A stretch of 64,000 nt of DNA. Source: UBA5972 sp964480735 (GTDB lineage Bacteria > Pseudomonadota > Alphaproteobacteria > Rhodobacterales > Rhodobacteraceae). The stretch lies in contig CAYZQS010000001.1 of the NCBI GenBank assembly GCA_964480735.1, forward strand, positions 1 to 64,000, given 5' to 3'. Positions within the stretch are counted from its first letter, which is position 1. Each line of letters starts with the position of its first letter. Positions 35,318-44,075 of this stretch are shown here, piece after piece. Made by a program: the position numbers and the translations under genes. Below the pieces are notes generated by a model. It did not search any database. It was not told the origin of the DNA and saw only the letters and a list, made by a program, of their open reading frames with translations.

Positions 35318-36420
35318 TGGTAAACCGCCACAGGCGCACCCAGCGCCTTTTCATTTGGCCAAACGCCCAACCCCGGCCCCGCGGGCAGGTCGATAAAACC
35401 ATTATTGATGGTGACCGCCCCTTCCGTTTCAATGGGGCTGTTGATGTAAGACCCTGCGGTCCAAACGCCGTCCAGCTGAGCCGGCAAAACGGTTGCCGCC
35501 ATGTGCACGCAGGCCGCTGCTATGATGTCACTGCCCCAGGAATCATCGCAGGTGTGCGGCAGGTTTCTTGCCGCCAGCATATCCCGCATAGTCGTCATCG
35601 CGCTTAGCCCACCCATGCGGGTAAGCTTCAGACCAAACCCGTCGGCCAGCCCTTCGGCCATTATCAAAAGCGCGGTATCAAGATCGGTGACCGCCTCGTC
35701 CAGATACAGCAGATGGCAAAGGTGGGGACGCAGCTGCCTGATTTCGCTTAAAGTGTCACAGGGCTGCTCAATCACCATCGGAATATCGCGGCAGGCCTGG
35801 CTTATTTTTATGGCCTCCGCCACGCGCCAGCCTCTGTTTGCATCCACAACCAGCTGAACGCCAGCGGGGCCTGCAACCTCTGACACGCGGGTGATAACAG
35901 CGATGTCCTCTTTGGGATCTTGCCTGCCAACTTTAAGCTGCAGACGCCTAAAACCTTCGGCGATCTTTGCTTTGGCGATGCTTGTGGCCATTTCAGGAGT
36001 TTTAAGGCCAATCGCATAATACGCGGGCAAACGGGTGCGAACAGCGCCGCCCAGAAGGGTTGTGACGGGGATATTCAATGCCCGGGCCAGCGCGTCGTGA
36101 ACGGCGATATCAATGGCCGCCTTGGCGTAATTGTGACCGGCCAAAAGCTGGTCCATACGATACTGGGCCGGTCGCACAGCGGCATCTGTACCGATCAGTC
36201 CGGGGGCCATCTGGTCCAGCGCCGCGCGCGCACCTTTTGAATGCGCGGGCGCATAGGTGCTGCCCAGCGGGCAGGTTTCACCCCAGCCTATCTGGCCGCT
36301 GTCAGTTACAAGTTTGATCAATGTGGTGTCCACGGCATCAAGTGACGTGCCAGACATCGTGTAAGGACCGTCTTTGACCGGCAAATCCACTTGAAAAATA
36401 TGGATCTCTGCGATCTTCAT
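35314..36420 (-). CDS. hpbD: Enolase-superfamily protein, HpbD-like betaine epimerase, copy 2
   Basis: A 368-residue protein, closest of the three to the 4-hydroxyproline betaine 2-epimerase HpbD of Pelagibaca as I recall it: MKIAEIHIFQVDLP, GWGETCPLG, GHNYAKAAIDIAVHD, NLPHTCDDSWGSDI. The catalytic residues are Lys163 (QLKVG), Asp193 (VDANRGW), Glu218 (IEQPC), Asp241 (LDEA) and Lys265 (LKLTRMGG). It would interconvert stereoisomers at the alpha carbon of a betaine or N-methyl amino acid before demethylation. It is coupled by 4-base overlaps to the enolase genes on both sides. Assignment to the HpbD group is likely; the exact substrate is inferred. Confidence 0.82.
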   Translation of the reverse strand: MKIAEIHIFQVDLPVKDGPYTMSGTSLDAVDTTLIKLVTDSGQIGWGETCPLGSTYAPAHSKGARAALDQMAPGLIGTDAAVRPAQYRMDQLLAGHNYAKAAIDIAVHDALARALNIPVTTLLGGAVRTRLPAYYAIGLKTPEMATSIAKAKIAEGFRRLQLKVGRQDPKEDIAVITRVSEVAGPAGVQLVVDANRGWRVAEAIKISQACRDIPMVIEQPCDTLSEIRQLRPHLCHLLYLDEAVTDLDTALLIMAEGLADGFGLKLTRMGGLSAMTTMRDMLAARNLPHTCDDSWGSDIIAAACVHMAATVLPAQLDGVWTAGSYINSPIETEGAVTINNGFIDLPAGPGLGVWPNEKALGAPVAVYQ

Positions 36421-37523
36421 TTGTAAATGGCCACTGGGGTGCCCAACCTGTTCTCATCCGGGTGAACACCAAGGCCGGGTTTTTCCGGCAAATGCAAATG
36501 GCCGTCTTCATTGCGCGGCCCACGCCCGCCTGCGATGTCAAGCGTCAGCATGTCCTGACAGGCCCAAACGGCGCGAATGTTGGCGTCGGGAATTGTGGCG
36601 GCCAGATGCAGCGCCTCGGTGTCAGCCAGAACAGAGCCGCCGGTGGCCATAACAAACATGTCAATCCCGTGGGCAAGGGCCACGTCCCGCAGGCGGGCGG
36701 CCTTGGTCAGACCACCCACGCGGTTTAGCTTGATGCCAAAAACCTCTGCCAGACCGTCCCGCACAATCCTTGTGGCGTCCTGCAGAGTGACAAGGCTTTC
36801 ATCCACGCTGACGGGCGCCGCATGCAGCGGGCGGATGGCGGCAATGTCATCCAACGTTTCACAGGGTTGTTCAAAAGTCACGCACAGCTCTTCGGTGGAT
36901 TTCATAACCTGAACGGCCTGTTGGCGGCTCCAGCCACGATTGACGTCATAGAGAATAATTTCGTCTTCGGTTCGGATACTTTCCACATCGCGCACGCGGG
37001 CAATATCCCGCGCCACGTCGCCGCCGATTTTCACGGAATGGGCCACATATCCACGCTGGCGGTACCGGTCGATCACTGCGCGTGTTTCCTCTACCGATTT
37101 GGCCCCAACGGACGCAGCGATCGGTTTTGGCGTGCGCGACCCGCCCCCCATAAGATCGGCAATCGGCAGACCAGCCGCCTGTCCGGCAATATCCCAACAG
37201 GCCATATCAATTGGCGATTTGGCGTATAGATGACCCGGCAAAGCCAGGTCCATCGCACGTTCAACATCCAGAACACGTCGCGGATCGAGGCCCAAAACAA
37301 AAGACGCCATTGTTTCAATTCCGGCCCGAATACCTGGGCCATGGGCGGGCACATAAGTATGGCCCCAAGGCGTTCCTTCTCCCCAGCCGGTAATGCCTTC
37401 AACGGTATCGATTTTCACGAATGTGGCGTCCAATACCTCAAACTTTAGCCGCCCGCCCGACAGCCAGTAAGGATGTTCCAACGGCAGATTGGTTTGATAG
37501 ACTGTGATGGACCTGATTTTCAT
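36417..37523 (-). CDS. Enolase-superfamily protein (MR/MLE), copy 1
   Basis: A 368-residue enolase relative with the same residue numbering as its two neighbours: Lys165 (SVKIGG), Asp193 (LYDVNRGW), Glu218 (FEQPC), Asp241 (VDES) and Lys265 (IKLNRVGG). It lacks the DxWGSDI loop of copies 2 and 3 (MATGGSVLAD instead), so its second-face chemistry or substrate probably differs. It is the first of three tandem genes, 123 bp after the MDR gene, and overlaps copy 2 by 4 bases. Racemase or dehydratase activity on a carboxylic acid is likely; the substrate is unknown. Confidence 0.87.
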   Translation of the reverse strand: MKIRSITVYQTNLPLEHPYWLSGGRLKFEVLDATFVKIDTVEGITGWGEGTPWGHTYVPAHGPGIRAGIETMASFVLGLDPRRVLDVERAMDLALPGHLYAKSPIDMACWDIAGQAAGLPIADLMGGGSRTPKPIAASVGAKSVEETRAVIDRYRQRGYVAHSVKIGGDVARDIARVRDVESIRTEDEIILYDVNRGWSRQQAVQVMKSTEELCVTFEQPCETLDDIAAIRPLHAAPVSVDESLVTLQDATRIVRDGLAEVFGIKLNRVGGLTKAARLRDVALAHGIDMFVMATGGSVLADTEALHLAATIPDANIRAVWACQDMLTLDIAGGRGPRNEDGHLHLPEKPGLGVHPDENRLGTPVAIYK

Positions 37524-37646
37524 TTTGAACGCATCCTCAATTCGCCGGCAAGATTATCGCTGTGCAAGCCGCAAGTTCTGACAAGACCGGAACCGTTACA
37601 CGAAATCGATTTTCAGCATCCAAAGCATTATCAAAAAGAGCCCACC

Positions 37647-38732
37647 TCACGGGATCACCACGATATTGCCGGTATGCTGTTTTTCGATAAATGCGGTTTG
37701 GGCTTCGCGCAGATCGGCCAAGGGATAAGTCGCCGCAAGAACGGGATTGATTTGACCAGTTTCGATATATTCGACTAGTTTTGCAGTGACTTCAGGGGCA
37801 ATAACGGTGGACCCCGTGAACGTCAGATCTCGCAAATAGAATGTGCGTAAATCCAGGGCAACCATTGGACCGGCGATGGCGCCAGAACATGTATAACGCC
37901 CGCCGCGTTCCAGCACATCAATGAGGTTCGGCCAATAATCCCCGCCAACAATATCTGCCACAACTGTTACTTTTTCTCTCCCCAGCGCGTGCCTAATATC
38001 CCTTGGACTTCTAGGCAGGATTTTACTTGGTCCAAGCAATGCCACGTCAGCATGCTTGGCCTCTGATGCCATGGCAATCACACGAGCGCCTCGACGTTTG
38101 GCCAATTGCACCAGCGCGCCACCAACCCCGCCAGAGGCACCGGGCACCAAGACCGTATCCTCAGGCCCGACATCTGCCCGCGCCAGCATGCCCTCGGCCG
38201 TTGAATACGAGCAGGAAAACGTCGCCAGCTCTGCATCCGAAAAACCCGAAGACACAGCAATCGCATTTACTGCGGGAATGGTCGTGTACTCGGCAAAGCC
38301 ACCATTTCGTTCCGAACCAAAATAACCGGTCTTATCCATATTCAGCGGATCGCTTTCATCACGCAGCCAATTGTCGGTTATGACCCGCTGGCCAATGCGG
38401 GTTTTGCTTATGCCCTCACCCACTGCGATAATCTGGCCACAAACATCGGCGCCCTGAATGCGCGGGAATGTAATAGGTTTACCGCCCCAGGTTGGATCAG
38501 CCTCGCTCACATCTTCAAAAGCTTCGCCCGTTGTGCGTTCGGTGACCGCTTTGGAATACCAACCGGAACGGGTGTTCACGTCTGTGTTGTTCAATCCACA
38601 GGCACCGACCCGGATAAGCACCTCACCGGCCTGCACCTTGGGCGTTGGCCAGTCCTCGTGCAGAACCATTTGGTCCAAGCCACCATGCCCCATCGTCACC
38701 ATTGCACGCATTGTCTTTGGCAAACTTTTCAT
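37647..38732 (-). CDS. Medium-chain dehydrogenase/reductase (alcohol dehydrogenase-like)
   Basis: A 361-residue MDR protein: GROES-like N-terminal domain (VGACGLNNTDVNTRSGWY, QGADVCGQIIAVGEG) and NAD(P)-binding domain (VLVPGASGGVGGALVQLAKRRGARVIA). The catalytic zinc ligands are only partly evident and the structural four-Cys lobe is absent, so it is closer to quinone oxidoreductase or zinc-free reductases. An extra segment near 60-80 (KAVTERTTGEAFEDVSEADP) is unusual. Its ATG overlaps the stop of the flavoprotein gene by 4 bases, so the two are coupled. It probably oxidises or reduces an intermediate of the cluster's pathway. Confidence 0.85.
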   Translation of the reverse strand: MKSLPKTMRAMVTMGHGGLDQMVLHEDWPTPKVQAGEVLIRVGACGLNNTDVNTRSGWYSKAVTERTTGEAFEDVSEADPTWGGKPITFPRIQGADVCGQIIAVGEGISKTRIGQRVITDNWLRDESDPLNMDKTGYFGSERNGGFAEYTTIPAVNAIAVSSGFSDAELATFSCSYSTAEGMLARADVGPEDTVLVPGASGGVGGALVQLAKRRGARVIAMASEAKHADVALLGPSKILPRSPRDIRHALGREKVTVVADIVGGDYWPNLIDVLERGGRYTCSGAIAGPMVALDLRTFYLRDLTFTGSTVIAPEVTAKLVEYIETGQINPVLAATYPLADLREAQTAFIEKQHTGNIVVIP

Positions 38733-41182
38733 GCGTCCACCCTTGGTTTGATACTCGCCGGATCATAGGCAGCGTCCGCCAATATACGTCCCTTGCGGGT
38801 CTCGCCTGCGATAACCACCTCGATTGAGGTGCCTGCGATATTTACATGAGGCTTAATATAGGCGAAGGCCAATATTTTACCGACCGTATGACCGTAAGCC
38901 ACCGAAGCGGTTGCACCAACCACTTCTCCATCCAAAAGCACAGCCTCGCCGCCGTGCCCGTCTTCTATCCCGTTCGGTTCGATTTCCAGATAGGCACAGA
39001 CCCACGGCATGGTCCCCGCGGTCATCTGCTTGGCCGATGATCTGGTTGCTTCAATGCCCAAATATTCTTTATCCAGCTTGGTAAAACGCATTACATCCGC
39101 TTCCGGCAGTGTCACCTCGTTGGTCAGTTCGCCCGCACCCTTAAAGGCCTTTTCCATTCGCAGAACGTTCATGGCAAAACTGCCATAGTCAGCAATGCCG
39201 TGCGCAGTGCCTGCCGCCCACAGCGCATCATAGACAGCCAAGGCATTTTCGCGGGGCATGTGAAATTCCCAGCCAAGTTCGCCCGAGTAGGACATGCGAA
39301 AGGCCCATAATTTGTGACCGGCAACTTCAATTTCCCGCGCACTTAACCAGCGGAAATTTGCATTATCAAGAGGCGTGTCCGTGCAGGCCGCCAGTACATC
39401 CCGGGCATTTGGTCCGTTTAATGTTAGCGCCGCCCAATCATTCGAGCGTAAAATGATCTGTGCATTTTCGCCATCACGGTTTTGGTTCAAATGATCCAAC
39501 AGACGGTTTTCAAAAAACGCGGCGCAGACAAGGTAGTAACGGTTTTTAGAAAACTTAACCACTGTGGTTTCAAGTTCGATCCGCCCCCGGGCATTCAACA
39601 TATGGGTCAGGACAATCCCGCCGGTTTTCTGCGGCAACCGGTTGGCCACCAGACGGTCAAGCATGTGTGCCGCATCCGGCCCGGTCACCTCGATTTTGGT
39701 GAAGGCAGAGATATCCATGATGCCGGCGTTTGAACGCACCGCCGCGCATTCCTGTCCAACAATATCAAATACTTCGTTGCGCCGGAAACTATAATGATCC
39801 TGTTGGGCAACATCGCCGGTTGCAAACCAGCGCGGCCGTTCGTGGCCAAAAACCTCCTCATAAACCGCGCCTTTTTCTTTGAGGCGTTCAAATAGGGGCG
39901 AAGGCTTGATCGGGCGCCCTGCCAAACGGTTAAAATGCGGATAAGGGATTTCGTGGCGCAGACAATAATCCTCTTTGGCTTTGATAACCTGCCATTCTTT
40001 GGTGGCGTACGCGCCAAACCTTCGGGGGTCATACTCGCGCATCGAGATGTCAGCAGAACCGTGAACCATCCACCGCGCCAGTTCCCGGCTGAGCCCCGGT
40101 CCCCATCCAATGCCGATCTGCGTGCCACAACAGCACCAGTAGTTGCGCACACCCGGAACAGGACCGATCAACGGATTGCCGTCAGGTGGATGGCTGATGG
40201 CACCGTGGACGTCACGCGAGATACCAAGATCGGCAAAAATCGGCATACGTTCCAGCGCGTTTTCGAGCCAGGGCATGATGCGGTCATAATCTGGATCAAA
40301 CAGCTGGTTTTCGGCCTCCCACGGGCAGTGGTCTTGCCAAACGGTGTTTGGATTTTCCTTTTCGTAGATCCCGATCAGGCCCTTTTTCTGCTCCATCCGG
40401 ATGTAGCCCGAGACCTGTTGGTCGTCCCTGATGACCGGCAACTCGTAATCCAGCGCCTCAAATTCGGGTACGTTTTCTGTGACAAAATAGTGGTGCGTCA
40501 TGGACGTCATTGGCAGCTGCAGGCCTGACCAATCGCCCATTTGCCGCGCATAAGTGCCGCCCGCATTGACCACATGTTCACAGCGAATGGTGCCTTTTTC
40601 GGTTTCAACCACCCATTCATCGCCGTCTTTGGCAATATTGGTGGCCCGACAGCGCCGGACAATTTGCACCCCTTGGGCCCGTGCGCCCGCCGCCATAGAC
40701 ATGGTGACATTGGTCGGGTCCACATGTCCGTCATCAGGCGTATGAAGGGCACCCAAAACACCATCCAGGTTATAAAACGGGTGCAGTTTGGCAACCTGCT
40801 GAGGCGTGACAAGTTCAATGTTAAATCCAAGACTTCGCCCCACCGAAAGTGTATGGCGCAGCCAATCCATTTCATCGGTTGAATAAGCCAGACGAAAGGA
40901 CCCGCAACCGTGCCAGGTCACCGCCTGGCCAGTCTCTGCCTCAAGCGCCCCTGAATAAAGTCCGATGTTGTAATCCACCATCTTGCCAAGACCGTAAGAA
41001 CTGGTGGACTGGGTGATTTGCCCAGCTGCGTGCCAGGTGGAGCCGCTGGTTAGTTCAGCTTTTTCCAACAACACAGTGTCAGATCCCCATCCTGCGTGGG
41101 CCAGATGATAGGCCAGACCTACCCCCATAACACCGCCGCCAACGATAACAACACGGGCATGACTTGGGAAGTGAGACGGCAT
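38729..41182 (-). CDS. Dimethylglycine/sarcosine dehydrogenase-like flavoprotein with GcvT domains
   Basis: An 817-residue protein with the full domain order of the DMGDH family: FAD-binding DAO domain (VVIVGGGVMGVGLAYHLA at 11-28, covalent-FAD type STWHAAG near 50), a middle FAO domain around 370-425, then a tetrahydrofolate-binding GcvT domain (430-700) and GcvT C-terminal barrel (715-805). Such enzymes demethylate tertiary or secondary N-methyl amino acids and pass the methyl as methylene-tetrahydrofolate. It is the first gene of the minus-strand arm, divergent from the RpiR regulator. With the Rieske oxygenase it would allow stepwise removal of N-methyl groups. The exact substrate is not evident. 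Confidence 0.9.
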   Translation of the reverse strand: MPSHFPSHARVVIVGGGVMGVGLAYHLAHAGWGSDTVLLEKAELTSGSTWHAAGQITQSTSSYGLGKMVDYNIGLYSGALEAETGQAVTWHGCGSFRLAYSTDEMDWLRHTLSVGRSLGFNIELVTPQQVAKLHPFYNLDGVLGALHTPDDGHVDPTNVTMSMAAGARAQGVQIVRRCRATNIAKDGDEWVVETEKGTIRCEHVVNAGGTYARQMGDWSGLQLPMTSMTHHYFVTENVPEFEALDYELPVIRDDQQVSGYIRMEQKKGLIGIYEKENPNTVWQDHCPWEAENQLFDPDYDRIMPWLENALERMPIFADLGISRDVHGAISHPPDGNPLIGPVPGVRNYWCCCGTQIGIGWGPGLSRELARWMVHGSADISMREYDPRRFGAYATKEWQVIKAKEDYCLRHEIPYPHFNRLAGRPIKPSPLFERLKEKGAVYEEVFGHERPRWFATGDVAQQDHYSFRRNEVFDIVGQECAAVRSNAGIMDISAFTKIEVTGPDAAHMLDRLVANRLPQKTGGIVLTHMLNARGRIELETTVVKFSKNRYYLVCAAFFENRLLDHLNQNRDGENAQIILRSNDWAALTLNGPNARDVLAACTDTPLDNANFRWLSAREIEVAGHKLWAFRMSYSGELGWEFHMPRENALAVYDALWAAGTAHGIADYGSFAMNVLRMEKAFKGAGELTNEVTLPEADVMRFTKLDKEYLGIEATRSSAKQMTAGTMPWVCAYLEIEPNGIEDGHGGEAVLLDGEVVGATASVAYGHTVGKILAFAYIKPHVNIAGTSIEVVIAGETRKGRILADAAYDPASIKPRVDA

Positions 41183-41274
41183 GGTCGTGGTTCCGAATGG
41201 TACAAAAGAATCTTCTCGACAAGATAATCAAACAAATATACCATCGTCAATCATGAATGACACAAATGTATCAT
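41183..41274. promoter_or_regulatory. Divergent control region of the catabolic cluster with an imperfect palindrome
   Basis: Seventy A/T-rich bases separate the starts of the flavoprotein gene (41182) and the RpiR gene (41253) and must hold both promoters. An 18-bp imperfect palindrome, ATGACACAAATGTATCAT (41257-41274), lies within the first codons of the regulator gene and is a candidate RpiR operator. The evidence is weak. Confidence 0.35.
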
Positions 41275-42140
41275 CCCGTGTTCTTTCCCGTCTATCAAAC
41301 GAATGGGACAGCCTGACGCCAGAGGCGCAAAAAGCAGCGCGATATGTGCTGGAGAACCCACAGGACGTGGGGGTCAGTACCGTGCGCGAAATTGCCGAAG
41401 CCGCAAAGGTAAAACCAAACACCTTTGTGCGTATGGCGCGGCAAGTGGGTTTTGAGGGCTACGAGGATTTTCGCGCCCCTTTTCGCGAAGCTATACGCAA
41501 AGGTATCGTCAGTTTCCCCGACCGCGCCCGTTGGCTGCAAAGCATTGCAAAATCCGGTGATCTTGGTGGGATTTACGCTGATATGGTTGGCGCGGCCATT
41601 CAAAATATCGAAGAGACTTTTGCGGCAATCTCTGCTGCGCAATTAAAGACGGCGGCAGAGGATATTTGGAATTCACGGCAGGTGTTTACGCTTGGGGTCG
41701 GTGTGAACAACGCCAACGTGCGCAATTTTACCTATCTGGCCTCCACCGGTATGACGCGCTTTCACGCCATTCCACGCCCCGGTTCCACCCCGATTGACGA
41801 TCTGGCATGGGCAGACCAGCGTGACGTTTTAATCGCCGTAACCTGCCGCCCGTTCCGCCGAGAGGTGGTAGAGGCTGTGCAGACCGCCCGCGAACAGGGC
41901 ATGAAAGTTGTCGGCATATCAGACAGCGCGGCCAGCCCGATTATTCTGAACGCCCATCACGGGTTTGTTGTGGCGGCAGATACGCCGCAGTTTTTCCCGT
42001 CATCGGTTTCGACAATCGCTTTTTTGGAAACACTGCTTAGCTTTGTGGTTTCGGTTTCCAGCGAGGAAATTGTTGATAGGGTCGAAAAGTTTCACCGTCG
42101 CAGACATCAGCTGGGCATATATGACGAGGAACCGGAATGA
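41253..42140 (+). CDS. RpiR/MurR family transcriptional regulator
   Basis: About 295 residues from ATG 41253; an open frame further upstream runs into the opposite gene's start. The N-terminal RpiR helix-turn-helix is plain (LTPEAQKAARYVLENPQDVGVSTVREIAEAAKVKPNTFVRMARQVGF), followed by a SIS domain (VFTLGVGVNNANVRNFTYLA, VLIAVTCRPFRREVVEAVQTAREQGMKVVGISDS) that binds a sugar phosphate or other small ligand. Its stop overlaps the Rieske gene start by 4 bases, so it is co-translated with the oxygenase and probably governs both divergent arms. Confidence 0.88.
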   Translation: MNDTNVSSRVLSRLSNEWDSLTPEAQKAARYVLENPQDVGVSTVREIAEAAKVKPNTFVRMARQVGFEGYEDFRAPFREAIRKGIVSFPDRARWLQSIAKSGDLGGIYADMVGAAIQNIEETFAAISAAQLKTAAEDIWNSRQVFTLGVGVNNANVRNFTYLASTGMTRFHAIPRPGSTPIDDLAWADQRDVLIAVTCRPFRREVVEAVQTAREQGMKVVGISDSAASPIILNAHHGFVVAADTPQFFPSSVSTIAFLETLLSFVVSVSSEEIVDRVEKFHRRRHQLGIYDEEPE

Positions 42141-43246
42141 ACTCAAAAATTGATGGCGCTCTCCCTGTCCGGTCTCTTGAGGCGCGTTACTACATTGACC
42201 CTTTGGTGTTTGAAAATGAAATGCAGGGATTGCTGTCGCGCACCTGGCAATTTGCCGGACATAAGACGCAACTGTCCGAAGTAGGCGACTATTTCTCATT
42301 TGAAATAGCCGGGCAAAACCTATTTGCCATTCACGGTCAAGATGGTGTCATCCGCACATTTTATAACGTCTGCCAGCACCGCGCCCATGAATTGGTGTCA
42401 GGCACCGGCAACACGCGGGTTGTGGTCTGCCCTTACCATGCGTGGAGCTATGAATTGACAGGTCAATTGCGCGCTGGACCCAATATCAAGTCTGTTCCGG
42501 GATTAGATCGCTCCGCAATTTGTCTGACTGAAGTGCGTACCGAAGATTTTCACGGCTTTCTTTTCGTCAATCTTGATCCCGACACCCGCCCGATGGACGA
42601 GTGGTTTCCGAATGTGCGTGATGAATTGGCGGCTTTTGTACCAGAAATAGACTGCCTTGCCCCGCTTGAATGGGTGGAAGTCAAAGAGAACTGCAACTGG
42701 AAAGTCTCGGTTGAAAACTATTCTGAGTGTTATCACTGCCATCTAAACCATCCCACTTTTGCCAACGGCGTGGTGAAGCCGGAAACCTACGATATTCAAC
42801 CGGATGCAGGTGGCGGGTATGTTTTGCGTCACACCACTGAATGCCAAAGTTTGGAGGCTATGACATATCCTATTGACCTAGGCGCCAATGATCATGCGGG
42901 TGATTATCAATCCTGGTTTTTGTGGCCAACATTCAGTTTTCAGTGTTACCCCGGGAATGTCCTGAACACCTATCACTGGCGTGTCGATGACGTGAACAGC
43001 TGTGCCGTTTGGCGGGGTTGGTATACCGAGGGTGGCAAAGATAGTGCCGTTATTCGCAAGCTGGCGATCCAGGACCGCGAGACCACGGTTGCAGAAGATA
43101 TTGGACTGGTTGAGAGCGTACAGCGGGGCATGCGTTCCAAAGGATATCGTCCCGGCCCGCTGGTTCTTGATCCCAAAAGCGGTGTAAACTCTGAGCACTC
43201 GATCCAAAAACTGCACCAATGGGTGCGAGAAGCCCTTGATGGGTAG
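42137..43246 (+). CDS. Rieske non-heme iron oxygenase, betaine-demethylase type alpha subunit
   Basis: A 369-residue oxygenase. The Rieske cluster ligands are CQHRAHE and CPYHAWSYE (residues near 75 and 95). The catalytic iron site is in ENYSECYHCHLNHP, of the form shared by GbcA, stachydrine demethylase and related N-demethylases; the C-terminal domain is of the matching length. These enzymes hydroxylate an N-methyl group, releasing formaldehyde. No cognate ferredoxin reductase is encoded in the cluster, so electrons must come from elsewhere. It overlaps the RpiR stop by 4 bases and ends at 43246, 4 bases before the chosen start of the next gene. Confidence 0.9.
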   Translation: MNSKIDGALPVRSLEARYYIDPLVFENEMQGLLSRTWQFAGHKTQLSEVGDYFSFEIAGQNLFAIHGQDGVIRTFYNVCQHRAHELVSGTGNTRVVVCPYHAWSYELTGQLRAGPNIKSVPGLDRSAICLTEVRTEDFHGFLFVNLDPDTRPMDEWFPNVRDELAAFVPEIDCLAPLEWVEVKENCNWKVSVENYSECYHCHLNHPTFANGVVKPETYDIQPDAGGGYVLRHTTECQSLEAMTYPIDLGANDHAGDYQSWFLWPTFSFQCYPGNVLNTYHWRVDDVNSCAVWRGWYTEGGKDSAVIRKLAIQDRETTVAEDIGLVESVQRGMRSKGYRPGPLVLDPKSGVNSEHSIQKLHQWVREALDG

Positions 43247-43250
43247 TGAC

Positions 43251-44075
43251 ATGTTGATGCCCAAGGTCTGGCGCCCAGAACATAAATTGTTTCCGCATCA
43301 GGTGGGCTTTACCTGCCCGCCTTTTGATTACGACGCAGCACCTTCGGATTTTCTGCGGATGTCGCCGCGGTCGGTCGGCGTGCACGGGTGGATGATGCAC
43401 GCGCCTGATTATGCGCACGGCCTTGATCAGCGCGCGCAGAATTTCGGGATGCTCGATGAATTCTGTCACTGTATGGCCCGCAATGGTGCAGATGTGGCAG
43501 CGCAAGTGGGTTCCAACTGGGTCCATGCCAGCGGGCTTGGTGTGGAAGGAATCCGGCAGCACTGTGAAACTTTATCTGAGAAACACGGGCTGCATTTTCA
43601 CATGGCGGGTTACGCCATGGTCGAGGCCTTGCGAGAGCTTAACGTTGAAAAGGTGGCCCTGAATGCCGCCTATCATTGGCCGCAGTGGTGGCAGGGAACA
43701 GTGAATTTCCTAAAGGAAGCCGGGTTTGACGTCGTTTGGGCGGGAAACTTTCACGATCAGGGTTGGTATGACAGTCAAGAGGCGGTTAATGCCTGTCGTT
43801 GGGTTTTTGACGGCGACCTGGTGGTGAAGAGTTTTGAGTATGTGGCTGACCAAGCGCCAAATGCTGACGCTTACCTGATCAACGGAATGTGCAATTTTCG
43901 CACGGGCGAAGGCGGCCTGCCTGAAAGGCCGGTTCACTTAACGCAGGCTTTAGAAACCACGCTTGGCAAACCGGTGGTCGGTCACGACACTGCCCTTTAT
44001 TGGCGTGTTTTTAAGTCTTTGGGTATTGCCCCTACCGCACCCTTGGGACAATTGATGGAAGGTCTAGATGCATAA
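43251..44075 (+). CDS. Aspartate/glutamate racemase-superfamily protein (maleate isomerase/AMDase-like)
   Basis: About 274 residues; in-frame ATGs at 43239, 43251 and 43257 are all possible. The C-terminal half has the family pattern ADAYLINGMCNFRTGEG with the second catalytic Cys, followed by QALETTLGKPVVGHDTALYWRVFKSLGI. The first catalytic Cys, expected in a YxCTS segment, is replaced by QVGSNWVHAS. A single Cys at the second position is the arrangement of arylmalonate decarboxylase rather than of racemases or maleate isomerase. It may decarboxylate or isomerise a pathway intermediate. Its last codons overlap the next gene by 8 bases. Confidence 0.75.
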   Translation: MLMPKVWRPEHKLFPHQVGFTCPPFDYDAAPSDFLRMSPRSVGVHGWMMHAPDYAHGLDQRAQNFGMLDEFCHCMARNGADVAAQVGSNWVHASGLGVEGIRQHCETLSEKHGLHFHMAGYAMVEALRELNVEKVALNAAYHWPQWWQGTVNFLKEAGFDVVWAGNFHDQGWYDSQEAVNACRWVFDGDLVVKSFEYVADQAPNADAYLINGMCNFRTGEGGLPERPVHLTQALETTLGKPVVGHDTALYWRVFKSLGIAPTAPLGQLMEGLDA

